Assembly: GCA_015485495.1 (NCBI GenBank)
Contig: WFTL01000019.1
Coordinates: 1-36,710 of the forward strand
Reading direction: 5' to 3'
Length of the DNA stretch: 36,710 nt
From: Planctomycetaceae bacterium
GTDB taxonomy: Bacteria; Planctomycetota; Planctomycetia; Planctomycetales; Planctomycetaceae
Position numbers and translations under genes: made by a program. Below are positions 24,700-34,240 of the stretch, piece by piece. The notes under the pieces are model-generated. The model was not told where the DNA came from. It did no database searches and saw only the letters and a list, made by a program, of their open reading frames with translations. Every line of letters starts with the position of its first letter. The stretch's first letter is position 1.

Positions 24700-26874
24700 T
24701 CACGAAGCAGCAATCCACGGAGCGATCACCAGAGCCGTGACGGACACGAGTTTCAGCAGGATGTTGAGCGACGGGCCGGACGTGTCCTTGAACGGGTCGC
24801 CCACGGTGTCGCCGACCACCGAAGCGGCATGGGCATCGGTTCCTCTGCCAAGCGTCACGCCATCCACCACGGCTCCGTTTTCGATCATCTTCTTGGCATT
24901 GTCCCAGGCACCGCCCGCATTGGACTGAAACACGGCCAGCAGCACTCCGCTGACCGTGACGCCGGCCAGCAGTCCTCCCAGCATTTCCGCACCGCCGACG
25001 AATCCGGTGCCGATCGGCGCAGCGATGGCCATCAGACCGGGAACGATCATTTCCCGAATGGACGCCCGCGTGGAAATGGCGACGCAGCGGTCATATTCCA
25101 CCTTATCCATGGCATCCTTCATCCGTGTCTGATCTTCCTGGGGCCAGTCGGACTGCGGGCGGTCTTCATTCCGCCGGCAGGCTTCCAGGGCCACACGCAG
25201 TTCGGGAATGTCGGAAAACTGCCGACGAACCTCCAGAATCATTTTTTCGGCCGCCCGTCCGACAGCCTGCATCGCCAGAGCAGAAAACAGGAACGGCAGC
25301 ATGGCTCCCAGCAGCAGACCGGCCATGACCTGCGGATGGGCGATGTTGATGGCGTGGATGCCTGCCGTGGCCATGTAGGCGCTGAACAGCGCCAGTGCCG
25401 TCAGAGCGGCTGAGCCGATGGCGAATCCCTTGCCGATGGCGGCCGTGGTATTGCCCACCGCATCGAGCTGGTCGGTTCGCCCGCGCACCTCCGCCGGCAG
25501 GCTCGTCATTTCGGCAATGCCGCCGGCGTTGTCGGCGATCGGACCATACGCGTCCACGGCAAGCTGGATTCCCGTATTAGACAGCATTCCCACCGCGGCG
25601 ATGGCGATGCCGTACAGCCCGGCCATTTCATGCGCTCCGATGATGGCTGCGGCAATCAGCATGATGGGAATGGCGGTGGACATCATGCCCACTCCCAGTC
25701 CGGCGATGATATTCGTCGCGGCTCCCGTGACAGACTGCCGGACGATGCCCTTCACCGGTTTCTTTCCCGTACCGGTGTAGTGTTCGGTCACCAGGCCGAT
25801 GAGCAGTCCGCAGCCCAGTCCCAGCAGCGTGGCCACGAAGACTCCCATGCGGGTGTATTCCTGTTCGTCGCTGGTCCATTTTTCCGGCAGCACCATCATG
25901 ATCACGACGAGGCTGCCGATGAGCATCAGCAGGGCGGCCACGAGTTCACCGCGGTTGAGAGATTTCTGAGGGTCCGATGTTTCTTCGCCGTTCACGAAAA
26001 ACGTTCCGATGACCGAGGCCAGAACCCCCACGGACGCCAGGAACAGAGGCAGCAGCACGGCGGCCAGACCGCCCGGCTGCTCCTGGAATTCGGGCAGCGC
26101 GGCGAAACCGGCGCCCAGCACCATCGCCCCCAGAATGGAACCGACGTAGCTTTCGAACAGGTCGGCCCCCATTCCCGCCACATCACCCACGTTGTCTCCC
26201 ACGTTGTCGGCAATCGTTGCGGGATTCAGAGGATGGTCTTCCGGAATGCCGGCTTCCACCTTCCCCACCAGGTCGGCTCCCACGTCGGCGGCCTTCGTAT
26301 AAATGCCGCCGCCCAGACGGGCGAACAGAGCCACGGAGGACGCTCCGAACGAAAATCCGGTCAGCACATTGATCGTCCGCCGGAGCGATTCGGTGTCTGT
26401 TCCGAACTGGCGGTCGAACACGATGAACAGCGTCCCCAGCCCGACCACGCCCAGGCCGACCACAGTCAGCCCCATCACGGATCCGCCGCTGAAGGCGACC
26501 TTCAGAGCGCCCCCCAGTCCGGATCGGGCCGCCTGAGCAGTCCGGACGTTGGCCTGAGTGGCAATCCGCATTCCGAAGAATCCGGCCAGTCCGGAAAACG
26601 ACGCCCCCACCAGAAACGACAGAGCGATCAGAGGATGAGAGTCCGGCCGGTTCCCGGACAGGAACAGCAGTCCTCCCACAACGACCAGAAACCCGACGAG
26701 AACCGAATATTCCGCCTTCAGAAAGGCCATCGCTCCCTGCTGAATGCGTGCAGCGATGTCCTTCATCTGATCATTGCCGGCATCCTGACCGACGACCCAC
26801 CAGTATCGGTACGCACTGAAAGCCAGACCCACGGCCCCCATCACGGGAATGCAGTACACAGCAAAACTGGACAT
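24700..26874 (-). CDS. hppA: K+-dependent membrane-bound ion-pumping pyrophosphatase
   Basis: A 724-residue integral membrane pyrophosphatase with about 16 helices that couples PPi hydrolysis to H+ or Na+ transport. The substrate/Mg site is seen in [17 protein letters not shown] and [20 protein letters not shown]. The segment [14 protein letters not shown] has Ala at the position where K+-independent enzymes carry Lys, so this belongs to the K+-dependent class, which includes both Na+ and H+ pumps. The start is ATG 26874, six bases after GGAG; that ribosome-binding site is inside a small hairpin, with a larger hairpin just upstream. The gene heads an apparent hppA-maf-dus operon. Confidence 0.96.
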   Translation of the reverse strand: MSSFAVYCIPVMGAVGLAFSAYRYWWVVGQDAGNDQMKDIAARIQQGAMAFLKAEYSVLVGFLVVVGGLLFLSGNRPDSHPLIALSFLVGASFSGLAGFFGMRIATQANVRTAQAARSGLGGALKVAFSGGSVMGLTVVGLGVVGLGTLFIVFDRQFGTDTESLRRTINVLTGFSFGASSVALFARLGGGIYTKAADVGADLVGKVEAGIPEDHPLNPATIADNVGDNVGDVAGMGADLFESYVGSILGAMVLGAGFAALPEFQEQPGGLAAVLLPLFLASVGVLASVIGTFFVNGEETSDPQKSLNRGELVAALLMLIGSLVVIMMVLPEKWTSDEQEYTRMGVFVATLLGLGCGLLIGLVTEHYTGTGKKPVKGIVRQSVTGAATNIIAGLGVGMMSTAIPIMLIAAAIIGAHEMAGLYGIAIAAVGMLSNTGIQLAVDAYGPIADNAGGIAEMTSLPAEVRGRTDQLDAVGNTTAAIGKGFAIGSAALTALALFSAYMATAGIHAINIAHPQVMAGLLLGAMLPFLFSALAMQAVGRAAEKMILEVRRQFSDIPELRVALEACRRNEDRPQSDWPQEDQTRMKDAMDKVEYDRCVAISTRASIREMIVPGLMAIAAPIGTGFVGGAEMLGGLLAGVTVSGVLLAVFQSNAGGAWDNAKKMIENGAVVDGVTLGRGTDAHAASVVGDTVGDPFKDTSGPSLNILLKLVSVTALVIAPWIAAS

Positions 26875-26879
26875 CGCCG

Positions 26880-26918
26880 ACTCCAAAGGAGTGCCCGGCA
26901 CGCAGGATGCATGCCGGG
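26880..26918 (-). promoter_or_regulatory. Two-hairpin leader of the pyrophosphatase gene
   Basis: On the minus strand a 10-bp stem with one G-U pair (CCCGGCATGC / GCGTGCCGGG, 26918-26894, loop ATCCT) is followed at once by a second stem, ACTCC-TTT-GGAGT (26892-26880). The second encloses the GGAG ribosome-binding site of hppA. The arrangement could repress translation until opened. This is inferred from pairing only. Confidence 0.45.
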
Positions 26919-27118
26919 GCTCTGTTTTCGCGTGTCGGTCACCGATAAAGATCGCTGCGGCGGCCGAATAAGGGGCGCGTTTTGTTGCAGAAATTCATCA
27001 TTCCTTCAACACGCAGAACACGGAATTGTGACGGCATTTGCAGAACGATGCCGCAGCCGGAATCCCGGATCCTGGAATCGAGACCGGCGGCCTCTGCCGC
27101 AGGAATGACGCCCGGATG

Positions 27119-28543
27119 TCAGTCGACTTCATACGAAATCACGCCGTGCCGTTCCGAACGGCTGATGCGGTCGGTCGCGTGCAGACCGGCCAGCACGAAC
27201 TCCACACAGGACGCCCGCACAGCGGGATCTGCCGCCGCATTCACCTGAAACGCCGTCTCCCACACCGGCGGCACCCGGCGCAGCAGTTGTTCGTAGTGGC
27301 TGCTGGGAAGCATGTCCCCCACCTCGATCCGTACCCCCCGGGAGAAGATCCGGCTGATTTCCTCCAGACCGTGTTCTTCCACATACTCTTCGAACACCTT
27401 CCGAATGGCCTCCGACACCACCGCATCCAGCACCTGCTGTTCGGACATCTGATGACTGCTCATCAGATCCACTTCCAGCTTGCCCAGCGACGAGGAAGCC
27501 AGATGGCCCAGATCGCTGATCCGGGGAACAGCCGGACATTCCTGAAGCACGGCCGCCCGACGGCGGGCACTGGCGATCATGGTTTCGTAATTCGCAATGC
27601 TGAAGCGGGCACTCACACCGGACTGCTGATCGATGTAACGGCTGCGGCGGGCCGCGCGGCTGATTTCTTCCACGATCTGCTTCATGAAAAACGGCACCCG
27701 CACCGGATACGGCCCGTCCGGACTCACGCTGCATTCCTGTTCCATGATCTGAATGCCCAGATCCCGATCGGCCGGATAGTGAGTCCGAATGAGGCTGCCG
27801 ACGCGGTCTTTGAGCTGCGGGATGACGCGACCGCTGCGGTTGTACGTCGCCGGATTCGCCGAAAACAGAATCATCACGTCCAGATCGAAGCTCACCGGGT
27901 ATCCGCGAATCTGCACATCGCGTTCTTCCAGAATGTTGAACAGACCGACCTGCACGAGTTCATCCAGTTCGGGCAGTTCGTTCATCGCGAACAGACCGCG
28001 GTGCATGCGGGGGATGAGCCCGAAATGCAGGGCGTCTTCATGAGACAGACTGGTTCCTGCCGCCAGTTTCGCCGGATCGATTTCTCCGATGATGTCCGCG
28101 AACTTCGTTCCCGGAGCCAGCCGTTCCGCATAGCGGTCCTGCCGGGACCACCAGCGGATGGGAATCTCGTCATCGGGAGTACCGGCCAGCAGTTCCCGGC
28201 CGGATCGGGTGATCGGATGATACGGGTCTTCATGAACCGGACACCCCGGGATGTCCAGGTACGGAATGGCTTCGTCGAGAAAACGGACCATGAGCCGCAT
28301 GAGGCGGCTTTTCCCCTGCCCCTTTTCGCCGAGAAACAGCATGTCGTGTCCGGCCAGCAGCGCCAGACTGATTTCGGGAATCACCGTGCTGTCGTAACCG
28401 ATGATGCCGGGAAACAGGTCCTCGCCCTCTGCCAGAGCCTTCAGAAAATTGTCGCTCAGCTCGCGTTTCACACTGCGGGACTTCCATCCGGAAGCACGCA
28501 GTTCGGCCAGTGTGCGGGCAGAAGACTGTTCTGATGCGGTCAT
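27119..28543 (-). CDS. ChlI-like AAA+ ATPase (Mg-chelatase type)
   Basis: The 474-residue protein has Walker A GEKGQGKS (72-79), a Walker-B/arginine region around [15 protein letters not shown], and [11 protein letters not shown], the sensor block of the magnesium-chelatase/MoxR-like AAA+ clade. The C-terminal half is helical. The related group in Planctomycetes is usually annotated as magnesium-chelatase-like or sigma-54-interacting ATPase; its substrate is unknown, and there is no chelatase large subunit or VWA partner beside it. It overlaps LpxK by ATGA, so it is co-translated with a lipid A gene. Residues 20-45 form the family's N-terminal helix, supporting ATG 28543. Confidence 0.88.
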   Translation of the reverse strand: MTASEQSSARTLAELRASGWKSRSVKRELSDNFLKALAEGEDLFPGIIGYDSTVIPEISLALLAGHDMLFLGEKGQGKSRLMRLMVRFLDEAIPYLDIPGCPVHEDPYHPITRSGRELLAGTPDDEIPIRWWSRQDRYAERLAPGTKFADIIGEIDPAKLAAGTSLSHEDALHFGLIPRMHRGLFAMNELPELDELVQVGLFNILEERDVQIRGYPVSFDLDVMILFSANPATYNRSGRVIPQLKDRVGSLIRTHYPADRDLGIQIMEQECSVSPDGPYPVRVPFFMKQIVEEISRAARRSRYIDQQSGVSARFSIANYETMIASARRRAAVLQECPAVPRISDLGHLASSSLGKLEVDLMSSHQMSEQQVLDAVVSEAIRKVFEEYVEEHGLEEISRIFSRGVRIEVGDMLPSSHYEQLLRRVPPVWETAFQVNAAADPAVRASCVEFVLAGLHATDRISRSERHGVISYEVD

Positions 28544-29652
28544 CGACTCTCCGATCCGGCTGCAGAAGGCTGCTCAGACAACGTCTGGCACAAAGACATC
28601 ACGAAGACGTCATGGTCACGTGGCGAATCGAACTGTGTGGAGATATCCACGGCCAGAAGGGGCGGTCCCTGCACCCCGGAATCATCCGGAAGCACCGTTC
28701 GAATCTTGACGAGATCCTTGACTGTGGTCAGCACAAAATCGACGGATTTCTCCGCCGCTTCCCGCAGCACCGACTGCAGGTCCGATGGTCGATAGTGGTG
28801 GTGATCGGGGAAAAATCGCTTTGCCGCAATCTGAGCGCCGGCGTCTTCGCAGGTGGCCGTAAACCCCGATGGATTTCCGATGGCCGTCACAATCAGCACC
28901 GATCGCCCCCGGATGCTGTCCAGAGACCGCGCGGTCCCGTCGACCGCCAGCAGACCGACCGGACGAAAACGAACCCGGACGATGTGCCCGGACAGTTCCG
29001 GAGCGATTCGCTCCACCAGCCGCTCGATGTCCTGCAGCCGCCCGCAATCCACCAGATCGGCCCGGGTGAGGATGACCAGATCGGCCCGTTTCATTCCCGT
29101 TTTCGGTTCCCGCAGCAGTCCCCGAGGAAGCAGAAACCCATAGCCCAGCGGGTTCGTGGCATCCAGAAGCAGCACGTTCAGCCGCCGTGCCAGACGCCGG
29201 TGCTGGAACCCGTCGTCCACAACGATCACATCCACCGACTGCCCGGACATCAGATCCCCGGCCGCCTTCACGCGGTCCGGATGCTGCACGTGCGGAACAC
29301 CGGGACACAACTGATCGAGCACCCGTTTCTCATCATTGAACCCCGTCTTGTCGGCCGCATATCCGCGACTCACGATCCCAGGACGCCGCCCCATTTCCTG
29401 AAGCTGCCGAACCGTTTCTGCCACCAGAGGAGTCTTGCCCGTGCCACCGGCCGTCAGATTGCCGATGGAAATCACAGGAACATCCACTGTGCGGATGCGC
29501 CGCAGTCCACAGTCGAAACTCAGGTTGCGAATCGTGACCGCTGCACCGTACATCCAGGACACCGGACGCAGCACGGATCGCAGCACCGCCGCAGCCGCAC
29601 TTTGCCGACGGCCGGAAATCACGTCATGATAGGCCTCGTGCAGCCGTGTCAT
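28540..29652 (-). CDS. lpxK: Tetraacyldisaccharide 4'-kinase
   Basis: A 370-residue lipid A pathway enzyme that phosphorylates the 4' position of the disaccharide precursor on the inner face of the inner membrane. The P-loop is [12 protein letters not shown] (64-75), followed by [22 protein letters not shown] and [14 protein letters not shown]. The N-terminal 50 residues form the membrane-associated helix and the RNLSFDCG block, supporting the ATG at 29652. Its presence implies a lipid A-containing outer membrane. The start codon faces that of the TfoX-N gene with only 16 bp between them. Confidence 0.95.
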   Translation of the reverse strand: MTRLHEAYHDVISGRRQSAAAAVLRSVLRPVSWMYGAAVTIRNLSFDCGLRRIRTVDVPVISIGNLTAGGTGKTPLVAETVRQLQEMGRRPGIVSRGYAADKTGFNDEKRVLDQLCPGVPHVQHPDRVKAAGDLMSGQSVDVIVVDDGFQHRRLARRLNVLLLDATNPLGYGFLLPRGLLREPKTGMKRADLVILTRADLVDCGRLQDIERLVERIAPELSGHIVRVRFRPVGLLAVDGTARSLDSIRGRSVLIVTAIGNPSGFTATCEDAGAQIAAKRFFPDHHHYRPSDLQSVLREAAEKSVDFVLTTVKDLVKIRTVLPDDSGVQGPPLLAVDISTQFDSPRDHDVFVMSLCQTLSEQPSAAGSESR

Positions 29653-29668
29653 TCAGCCGGATTCCGTT

Positions 29669-30001
29669 ATGCCCTGTGATCAGCAGCTCGCCGACCGCGT
29701 TCGCGACTGGATCGGAACGCGAACCGGTTTCGAAGAAAAACGCCTGTTTGGCGGAATCGGATTCTTACTGTACGGGAATCTGTGCGCGGCCGTGTGGCAG
29801 AACGCCCTCATTCTGCGAATCGGCAAAGATGCCTGGAAATCGTATCTGGACCAGGACCACACAACGGAATTCGACCTGACGGGCCGGTCCATGACCGGAT
29901 GGGTGATGGTGGAACCGGACGGATTCGAAACTCGTGAACAGCTCGATGCGCACCTGACTAAAGCGTATGCGTTCACCCGCACACTGCCTCCGAAAAGCTG
30001 A
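29669..30001 (+). CDS. TfoX N-terminal domain protein
   Basis: A 110-residue stand-alone TfoX_N domain: LADRVRDWIGTRTGFEEKRL, then FGGIGFLLYGNLCAAVWQN and ILRIGKDAW, ending with a helical tail. Full-length TfoX/Sxy proteins stimulate competence gene expression; short proteins with only this domain are widespread and have no settled role. The ATG at 29669 matches the normal family N-terminus, so the very short spacer to the divergent lpxK start is real. Its promoter must lie within the lpxK reading frame. It ends convergent with the TPR gene. Confidence 0.88.
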   Translation: MPCDQQLADRVRDWIGTRTGFEEKRLFGGIGFLLYGNLCAAVWQNALILRIGKDAWKSYLDQDHTTEFDLTGRSMTGWVMVEPDGFETREQLDAHLTKAYAFTRTLPPKS

Positions 30002-30006
30002 AACGG

Positions 30007-30020
30007 CCGGCTGCAGCCGG
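30007..30020. repeat. 14-bp palindrome between convergent genes
   Basis: CCGGCTGCAGCCGG is self-complementary and lies six bases after the TfoX-N stop codon. It could be a short terminator stem without a T-tract. Confidence 0.3.
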
Positions 30021-30058
30021 TCTGACGGCTGCCAGGCCGACCGCCGTGCGGTTCCCGG

Positions 30059-30379
30059 TCAGGAATAAGGCAGTTCGCTGAGAAACTGCGTCATTTCTTC
30101 GGCCGCATGATCGTTGTTCTGCCGCCGGGCCTCCTGAACGCCCGATTCCCACATGCTGCGAGCTTCCTCCGTGCGGCCGATCACGGCGAGCTGCTGGCCG
30201 GCCATCACGAATGCGGGCACGTAGGGTGGGTCGGCCTGAGTGAGCCCCTTCAGAAGCTCCAGACTCCGATCATGCTCCCCGACCTTGTCCAGTTCCAGAG
30301 CCAGCATGTACTGCAGCAGAGGATCGTTCGGATCCTCCTCCAGCATGGCCTGCAGCTTCTGCAATCGACTGTCCGTCAC
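30059..30379 (-). CDS. Short TPR protein
   Basis: A 106-residue protein made almost wholly of tetratricopeptide-type helix pairs: LEEDPNDPLLQYMLALELDK, EHDRSLELLKGLTQADPPYV, FVMAGQQLAVIGRTEEARSM. There is no signal peptide. TPR modules bind other proteins, and the partner is unknown. Translation starts at GTG 30379, preceded by GGGAGGAATCG, an excellent ribosome-binding site. A longer open frame extends to 31012 but is Arg/His-rich shadow sequence overlapping the PSD1 gene on the other strand. Confidence 0.82.
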   Translation of the reverse strand: MTDSRLQKLQAMLEEDPNDPLLQYMLALELDKVGEHDRSLELLKGLTQADPPYVPAFVMAGQQLAVIGRTEEARSMWESGVQEARRQNNDHAAEEMTQFLSELPYS

Positions 30380-30724
30380 CGATTCCTCCCGAAGGACCCA
30401 CACTCCCCGTCCGGCCGCCGGCCTGCGGATCCGCCGGTCGCCGACATCACCCGTACGTGTCAACCGTTCTGTTGACAGGCTGTTGAATGTCCCGAAACAG
30501 GGTGTTGATAACATGTTGGTGTCCGGAAGGCAATGAGCGGATGAACTGTCGTGGATCGGCCAGGACACCCGCCGGACACTGAAAACAGGCATTCGCGGCC
30601 TTCCGAAGGACCGGAACTGCTGGCCCGCGGCGGTCGCCTGCGGTATCATCCGAAACACCTCCCGATGTCGGTGTCTGCATCCGATGCTGCCATTGCCGTT
30701 TCCTGCCTGGGAGTCCTTCCCGTG
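30380..30724. other. Divergent intergenic region
   Basis: The 345-bp space between the TPR start codon and the preferred start of the PSD1 gene. Besides the inverted repeat listed separately, a GGTATCAT box at 30642-30649 resembles the -10 elements seen elsewhere in the window but has no clear -35. Confidence 0.4.
30458..30477. promoter_or_regulatory. Inverted repeat upstream of the TPR gene
   Basis: TGTCAAC (30458-30464) and GTTGACA (30471-30477) are perfect 7-bp arms around a 6-base spacer. Both arms contain TTGACA on one strand. The following bases hold further GTTG copies and an AACATGTT palindrome. It lies between the divergent TPR and PSD1 genes and is a candidate operator or promoter element. 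Confidence 0.4.
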
Positions 30725-33340
30725 ATGATCCGCCTGCTCACCGGTCTGCTGATCGGGTCGATCATGTCCCGCAGCTTCGCTGCGGACCGGTCCCCGCGTT
30801 TTGAAACCCACGTTCGGCCGATTCTGAAAAAACACTGTTTTCACTGTCACGGAGAAGCGGACGACCGGGAAGGCAGTCTGGATCTGCGGCTGGTGCGGTT
30901 CATGAAGGCCGGTGGAGATTCCGGACCGGCCGTCGTCCCTGGAGACCCGGACGACAGTCTGCTGCTGCAGCGGATTGTGGACGGGGAAATGCCGCCGGAT
31001 GATGCCGGCCACCTGACGGACGAAGAAATCCGCATCATTCGTCAGTGGATCGACGCCGGAGCCGAAACCGTCCGTCCGGAACCGGAATCCGCCGATGAGA
31101 TTTCACTGATTACAGAAGAAGAACGGGCCCACTGGGCATTTCAGCCGATTCGCCGGCCGTCGGTGCCGCAGGTGCAGTCCTCCGATCGCGTGTCGAGTCC
31201 TGTCGATGCTTTTTTGCTGGCCCGTCTGGAAGCGGCCGGGTTTTCGTTCCAGGATCCGGCGCGCCCGGCAGCCCGGGTGCGCCGTCTGTTCTTCGATCTG
31301 CACGGGCTGCCCCCGGAACCGGAAGACGTTCAGGCGTTCGAACGGCAGCCGGACGACACCGCCTGGAGCGCCCTGATCGACCGGCTGCTCCAGTCGCCTC
31401 GCTACGGAGAACGCTGGGCCCGGCACTGGCTGGATGTGGCCGGATATGCCGACAGCGAAGGCTACACGGATACCGATCCCGAACGTCCGGACGCCTGGCG
31501 TTACCGCGACTACGTCATCCGGGCCTTCAGCCGCGACAAACCCTTCGATGAATTCATTACAGAACAGCTCGCCGGCGATGAACTCATCGAATCCCCTCTG
31601 AACAATCTGACCGAACGCGACGTGGAACGGCTGACGGCCACCGGTTTTCTGAGGATGGCGGCCGATGGCACGTCCGGGTCGGTCCCGGATCCGGCCGTGG
31701 CCCGCAATGAAACGATCGCCGACACGATCCGCATCGTGTCCTCCTCCCTGCTGGGACTGACCATCGGATGTGCTCAGTGTCACAACCACCGCTACGATCC
31801 GATTTCCCAGGAAGATTATTATCGTTTTCGAGCCATCTTTGATCCGGCTCTGAACTGGCAGAAATGGCGTCATCCGGGACAGCGCCGCGTTTCGATGTAC
31901 CGCGATGCCGATCGCCAGGCAGCCGCCCTTGTGGAAGCCGAAGCAAAGAAACTGGAACAGGAACGAGCCGCCAGGCAGGCTCAGTTCATCGCATCCACAT
32001 TCGAAAAACAACTGGCGAAACTGCCGACGGAGATGCATGAAGCGGCCCGTGCGGCCCACAAAACACCGCCCGATCAGCGGACCGACGAACAGAAAGCCCT
32101 GTTTCGCCGTTACCCTCAGCTGAATGTCACGGCCGGGTCCCTGTATCTGTACGACCAGAAGGCCGCCGATGAACTCAAGGCCATGTCCAGGCAGATTGCG
32201 GATATCCGAGGCCGCCGGCCTCCGGAAGGCTTCATTCGCGCGCTGACCGAAATTCCTGGACAGGTCCCTGTGTCGCACGTGTTTGCCCGAGGCGACCATG
32301 AACAGCCTCGCCAGGAAGTCGTTCCCGGCGAACCGCAGATACTGGCGGAGATTCCCGGTCTGGACGACATCCCGGTCAATGACCCGTCCCTTCCGGGCAC
32401 CGGTCGGCGACTGGCGCTGGCCCGCCGCCTGACCAGCCCGAAGCATCCTCTGACCGCCCGCGTCATTGTGAATCGCGTGTGGCTGCATCATTTCGGGCAG
32501 GGCCTGGTCGCCACGCCCGGCGATTTCGGCATTCTGGGAGAACGCCCCACGCACCCGGAACTGCTGGACTGGCTCGCATCGGAATTCATCGACAGCGGGT
32601 GGAGTCTGAAGCACCTGCACCGACTCATTCTGACATCGCAGGCCTGGCAGCAGCAGTCTGCCTGTCCGGACGACCTTCAGCAGGCCGATCCCCGCAACAG
32701 CCTGTACGGCCGCGCCCCCGTTCGGCGCCTGGATGCGGAAGCTCTGCGGGATTCTCTTCTGGCCGTCTGCGGTCAGCTCAACACCCGCGCCGGGGGACCT
32801 CCGGTTCCCGTGATGGCCGATCTGACCGGCCGCATCGTGGTCGGCCGCGAAAACATCATGGGAGAAACACCGGGGCCGCGGATCGACCTGCAGGGGGAAG
32901 AACGACGGCGCAGCATTTATATCCAGGTGCGACGCAGTCGGCCTCTGGCCGTCCTGGCCACATTCGACCGCCCGGACATGTCTCCCAACTGCGAGCTGCG
33001 CCGACCGTCCACCGCAGCGCCTCAGTCGCTGCTCATGCTCAACAGCGATCTGATGCTGCAGTATTCCCGCTGGCTGGCCGATCGGCTGCAGACGGAAGCG
33101 GGCGATGACCCGCTGCATCAGATTCAGCGGGCCTGGCAACTGGTGTACGCCCGCCTTCCGAACTCCGACGAACAGCGCGAAGCCCGACATTTTCTGGAAG
33201 CACAGACAGCCGCCCTCGAACAGCAGACCCCGTACCAGCCCCGGGACGATCAGCCGCCGAAACGGTCTGCGGCAGCCGAATCACTGGCTCTGATGTGCCA
33301 GATGCTGCTGGCTTCGAATGAGTTTCTCTATATCGACTGA
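30725..33340 (+). CDS. PSD1 protein: cytochrome-c/DUF1549/DUF1553 (planctomycete type)
   Basis: An exported protein of about 871 residues. The signal peptide is MIRLLTGLLIGSIMSRSFAA. A planctomycete cytochrome-c-like domain follows, with the heme-type motif CFHCH (C38, C41, H42) and the late Met in DGEMPPDD. Next comes DUF1549 (FFDLHGLPPEPEDV, GERWARHWLDVAGYADSEGY, and a second CxxCH in CAQCHNHRYDP), then a helical linker and DUF1553 (RLTSPKHPLTARVIVNRVW onward). These proteins are abundant in Planctomycetes and probably periplasmic; their reaction is unproven, though links to degradation of sulfated polysaccharides are discussed. Usually a DUF1501 gene follows; here the next gene lies on the opposite strand. 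An in-frame ATG at 30665 would add 20 residues. Confidence 0.93.
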   Translation: MIRLLTGLLIGSIMSRSFAADRSPRFETHVRPILKKHCFHCHGEADDREGSLDLRLVRFMKAGGDSGPAVVPGDPDDSLLLQRIVDGEMPPDDAGHLTDEEIRIIRQWIDAGAETVRPEPESADEISLITEEERAHWAFQPIRRPSVPQVQSSDRVSSPVDAFLLARLEAAGFSFQDPARPAARVRRLFFDLHGLPPEPEDVQAFERQPDDTAWSALIDRLLQSPRYGERWARHWLDVAGYADSEGYTDTDPERPDAWRYRDYVIRAFSRDKPFDEFITEQLAGDELIESPLNNLTERDVERLTATGFLRMAADGTSGSVPDPAVARNETIADTIRIVSSSLLGLTIGCAQCHNHRYDPISQEDYYRFRAIFDPALNWQKWRHPGQRRVSMYRDADRQAAALVEAEAKKLEQERAARQAQFIASTFEKQLAKLPTEMHEAARAAHKTPPDQRTDEQKALFRRYPQLNVTAGSLYLYDQKAADELKAMSRQIADIRGRRPPEGFIRALTEIPGQVPVSHVFARGDHEQPRQEVVPGEPQILAEIPGLDDIPVNDPSLPGTGRRLALARRLTSPKHPLTARVIVNRVWLHHFGQGLVATPGDFGILGERPTHPELLDWLASEFIDSGWSLKHLHRLILTSQAWQQQSACPDDLQQADPRNSLYGRAPVRRLDAEALRDSLLAVCGQLNTRAGGPPVPVMADLTGRIVVGRENIMGETPGPRIDLQGEERRRSIYIQVRRSRPLAVLATFDRPDMSPNCELRRPSTAAPQSLLMLNSDLMLQYSRWLADRLQTEAGDDPLHQIQRAWQLVYARLPNSDEQREARHFLEAQTAALEQQTPYQPRDDQPPKRSAAAESLALMCQMLLASNEFLYID

Positions 33341-33341
33341 T

Positions 33342-33388
33342 CTGTTCTGCGGAAAAACGGCCGCCGAACAGGCACCGGGCAGCCGGTG
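33342..33388. terminator. Two hairpins between convergent genes
   Basis: CTGTTCTGCGG (33342-33352) pairs with CCGCCGAACAG (33361-33371) with one mismatch and an A-rich loop. CACCGG (33373-33378) pairs with CCGGTG (33383-33388). They fill the 51-bp gap between the PSD1 stop and the LolD stop and could terminate both transcripts. T-tracts are absent. Confidence 0.4.
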
Positions 33389-33391
33389 ATC

Positions 33392-34126
33392 TTACATGGC
33401 AGCAGCCAGAGTCGTCTTTTCGATCTGGCCGTCGCGGAGCCGAACGATGCGGTGCGCCTGACCGGCAATCGATTCGTCGTGGGTGACCATGATGATGGTC
33501 AGCTGTCGGTCTTCGTTCAGCCGCTTCAGAAGCCCCATGATGTCCTGGCCGGTTTCCGCGTCGAGGTTTCCGGTCGGTTCATCGGCAAGCAGAATCCGGG
33601 GTTCGGTGATCAGAGCCCGCGCGATGGCTCCGCGCTGCAGTTCTCCGCCGGACAGTTCCGACGGACGATGCTTCAGGCGATGTTCCAGACCCACGCATTC
33701 CAGAATGTGCATCGCCTTCTCCCGAATCTGCCGTCTCTGTTTCCACCACGACACGAACGAGTGGCGGATCATGAGCGGTGCCATGACATTTTCCACCAGC
33801 GACAGTTCCGGAAGCAGGTGATAGAACTGAAAAATGAATCCGAACACCCGATTCCGCAGCAGATCACGGGCTTTTTCGCTGAGGTCGTCGATGCGCTGGC
33901 CTTCGTACAGAACTTCTCCGACGTCCGGAGCATCCAGCAGACCCAGAACATGCAGCATGGTGCTTTTCCCGGAACCGCTCTGTCCGATTACAGAAATGAA
34001 CTCCCCTTCCATGGCCGACAGACCGGCTCCGCGCAGCACACGCACGCGGTGTTCACCGGTGACATAGGTTTTCTGAATGGCTCGGGCACTGATCAGCGGT
34101 GTGGTCATTTTCACGGCAGAAGACAT
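33392..34126 (-). CDS. lolD: LolD-like ABC transporter ATPase
   Basis: A 244-residue ATPase with Walker [10 protein letters not shown] (48-56), Q-loop Q100, signature LSGGE (158-162), Walker B ILLADEP (178-184) and H-loop H216. The pattern places it in the MacB/LolD group that energises lipoprotein release or mechanical extrusion across the inner membrane. It follows its likely permease (LolC/E type) by 114 bp on the same strand. The start is ATG 34126 or ATG 34108 (residue 7); neither has a strong ribosome-binding site. Confidence 0.92.
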   Translation of the reverse strand: MSSAVKMTTPLISARAIQKTYVTGEHRVRVLRGAGLSAMEGEFISVIGQSGSGKSTMLHVLGLLDAPDVGEVLYEGQRIDDLSEKARDLLRNRVFGFIFQFYHLLPELSLVENVMAPLMIRHSFVSWWKQRRQIREKAMHILECVGLEHRLKHRPSELSGGELQRGAIARALITEPRILLADEPTGNLDAETGQDIMGLLKRLNEDRQLTIIMVTHDESIAGQAHRIVRLRDGQIEKTTLAAAM

Positions 34127-34240
34127 GTCAGGAGCAGAACACCTGGCGGCAGGAATGAGATGTGAGAGACATGAAACACCGAACCTGGCCCGTCTCCCGA
34201 AGCAGACGTCCGGAGGGGCGTCTGCCGGCAGGACCGGCCA

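Noticed and set aside
25630-27108. Plus-strand open frame of 492 codons
   Set aside because: Antisense to the pyrophosphatase, His/Gln/Arg-rich and without a domain.
30478-30520. DnaA-box-like TGTTGATAACA cluster suggesting an origin
   Set aside because: Only one loose match and none of the origin-associated genes nearby.
31103-33190. Minus-strand open frame of 695 codons
   Set aside because: Antisense to the PSD1 gene, whose domains are clear; the antisense protein has no recognisable fold.
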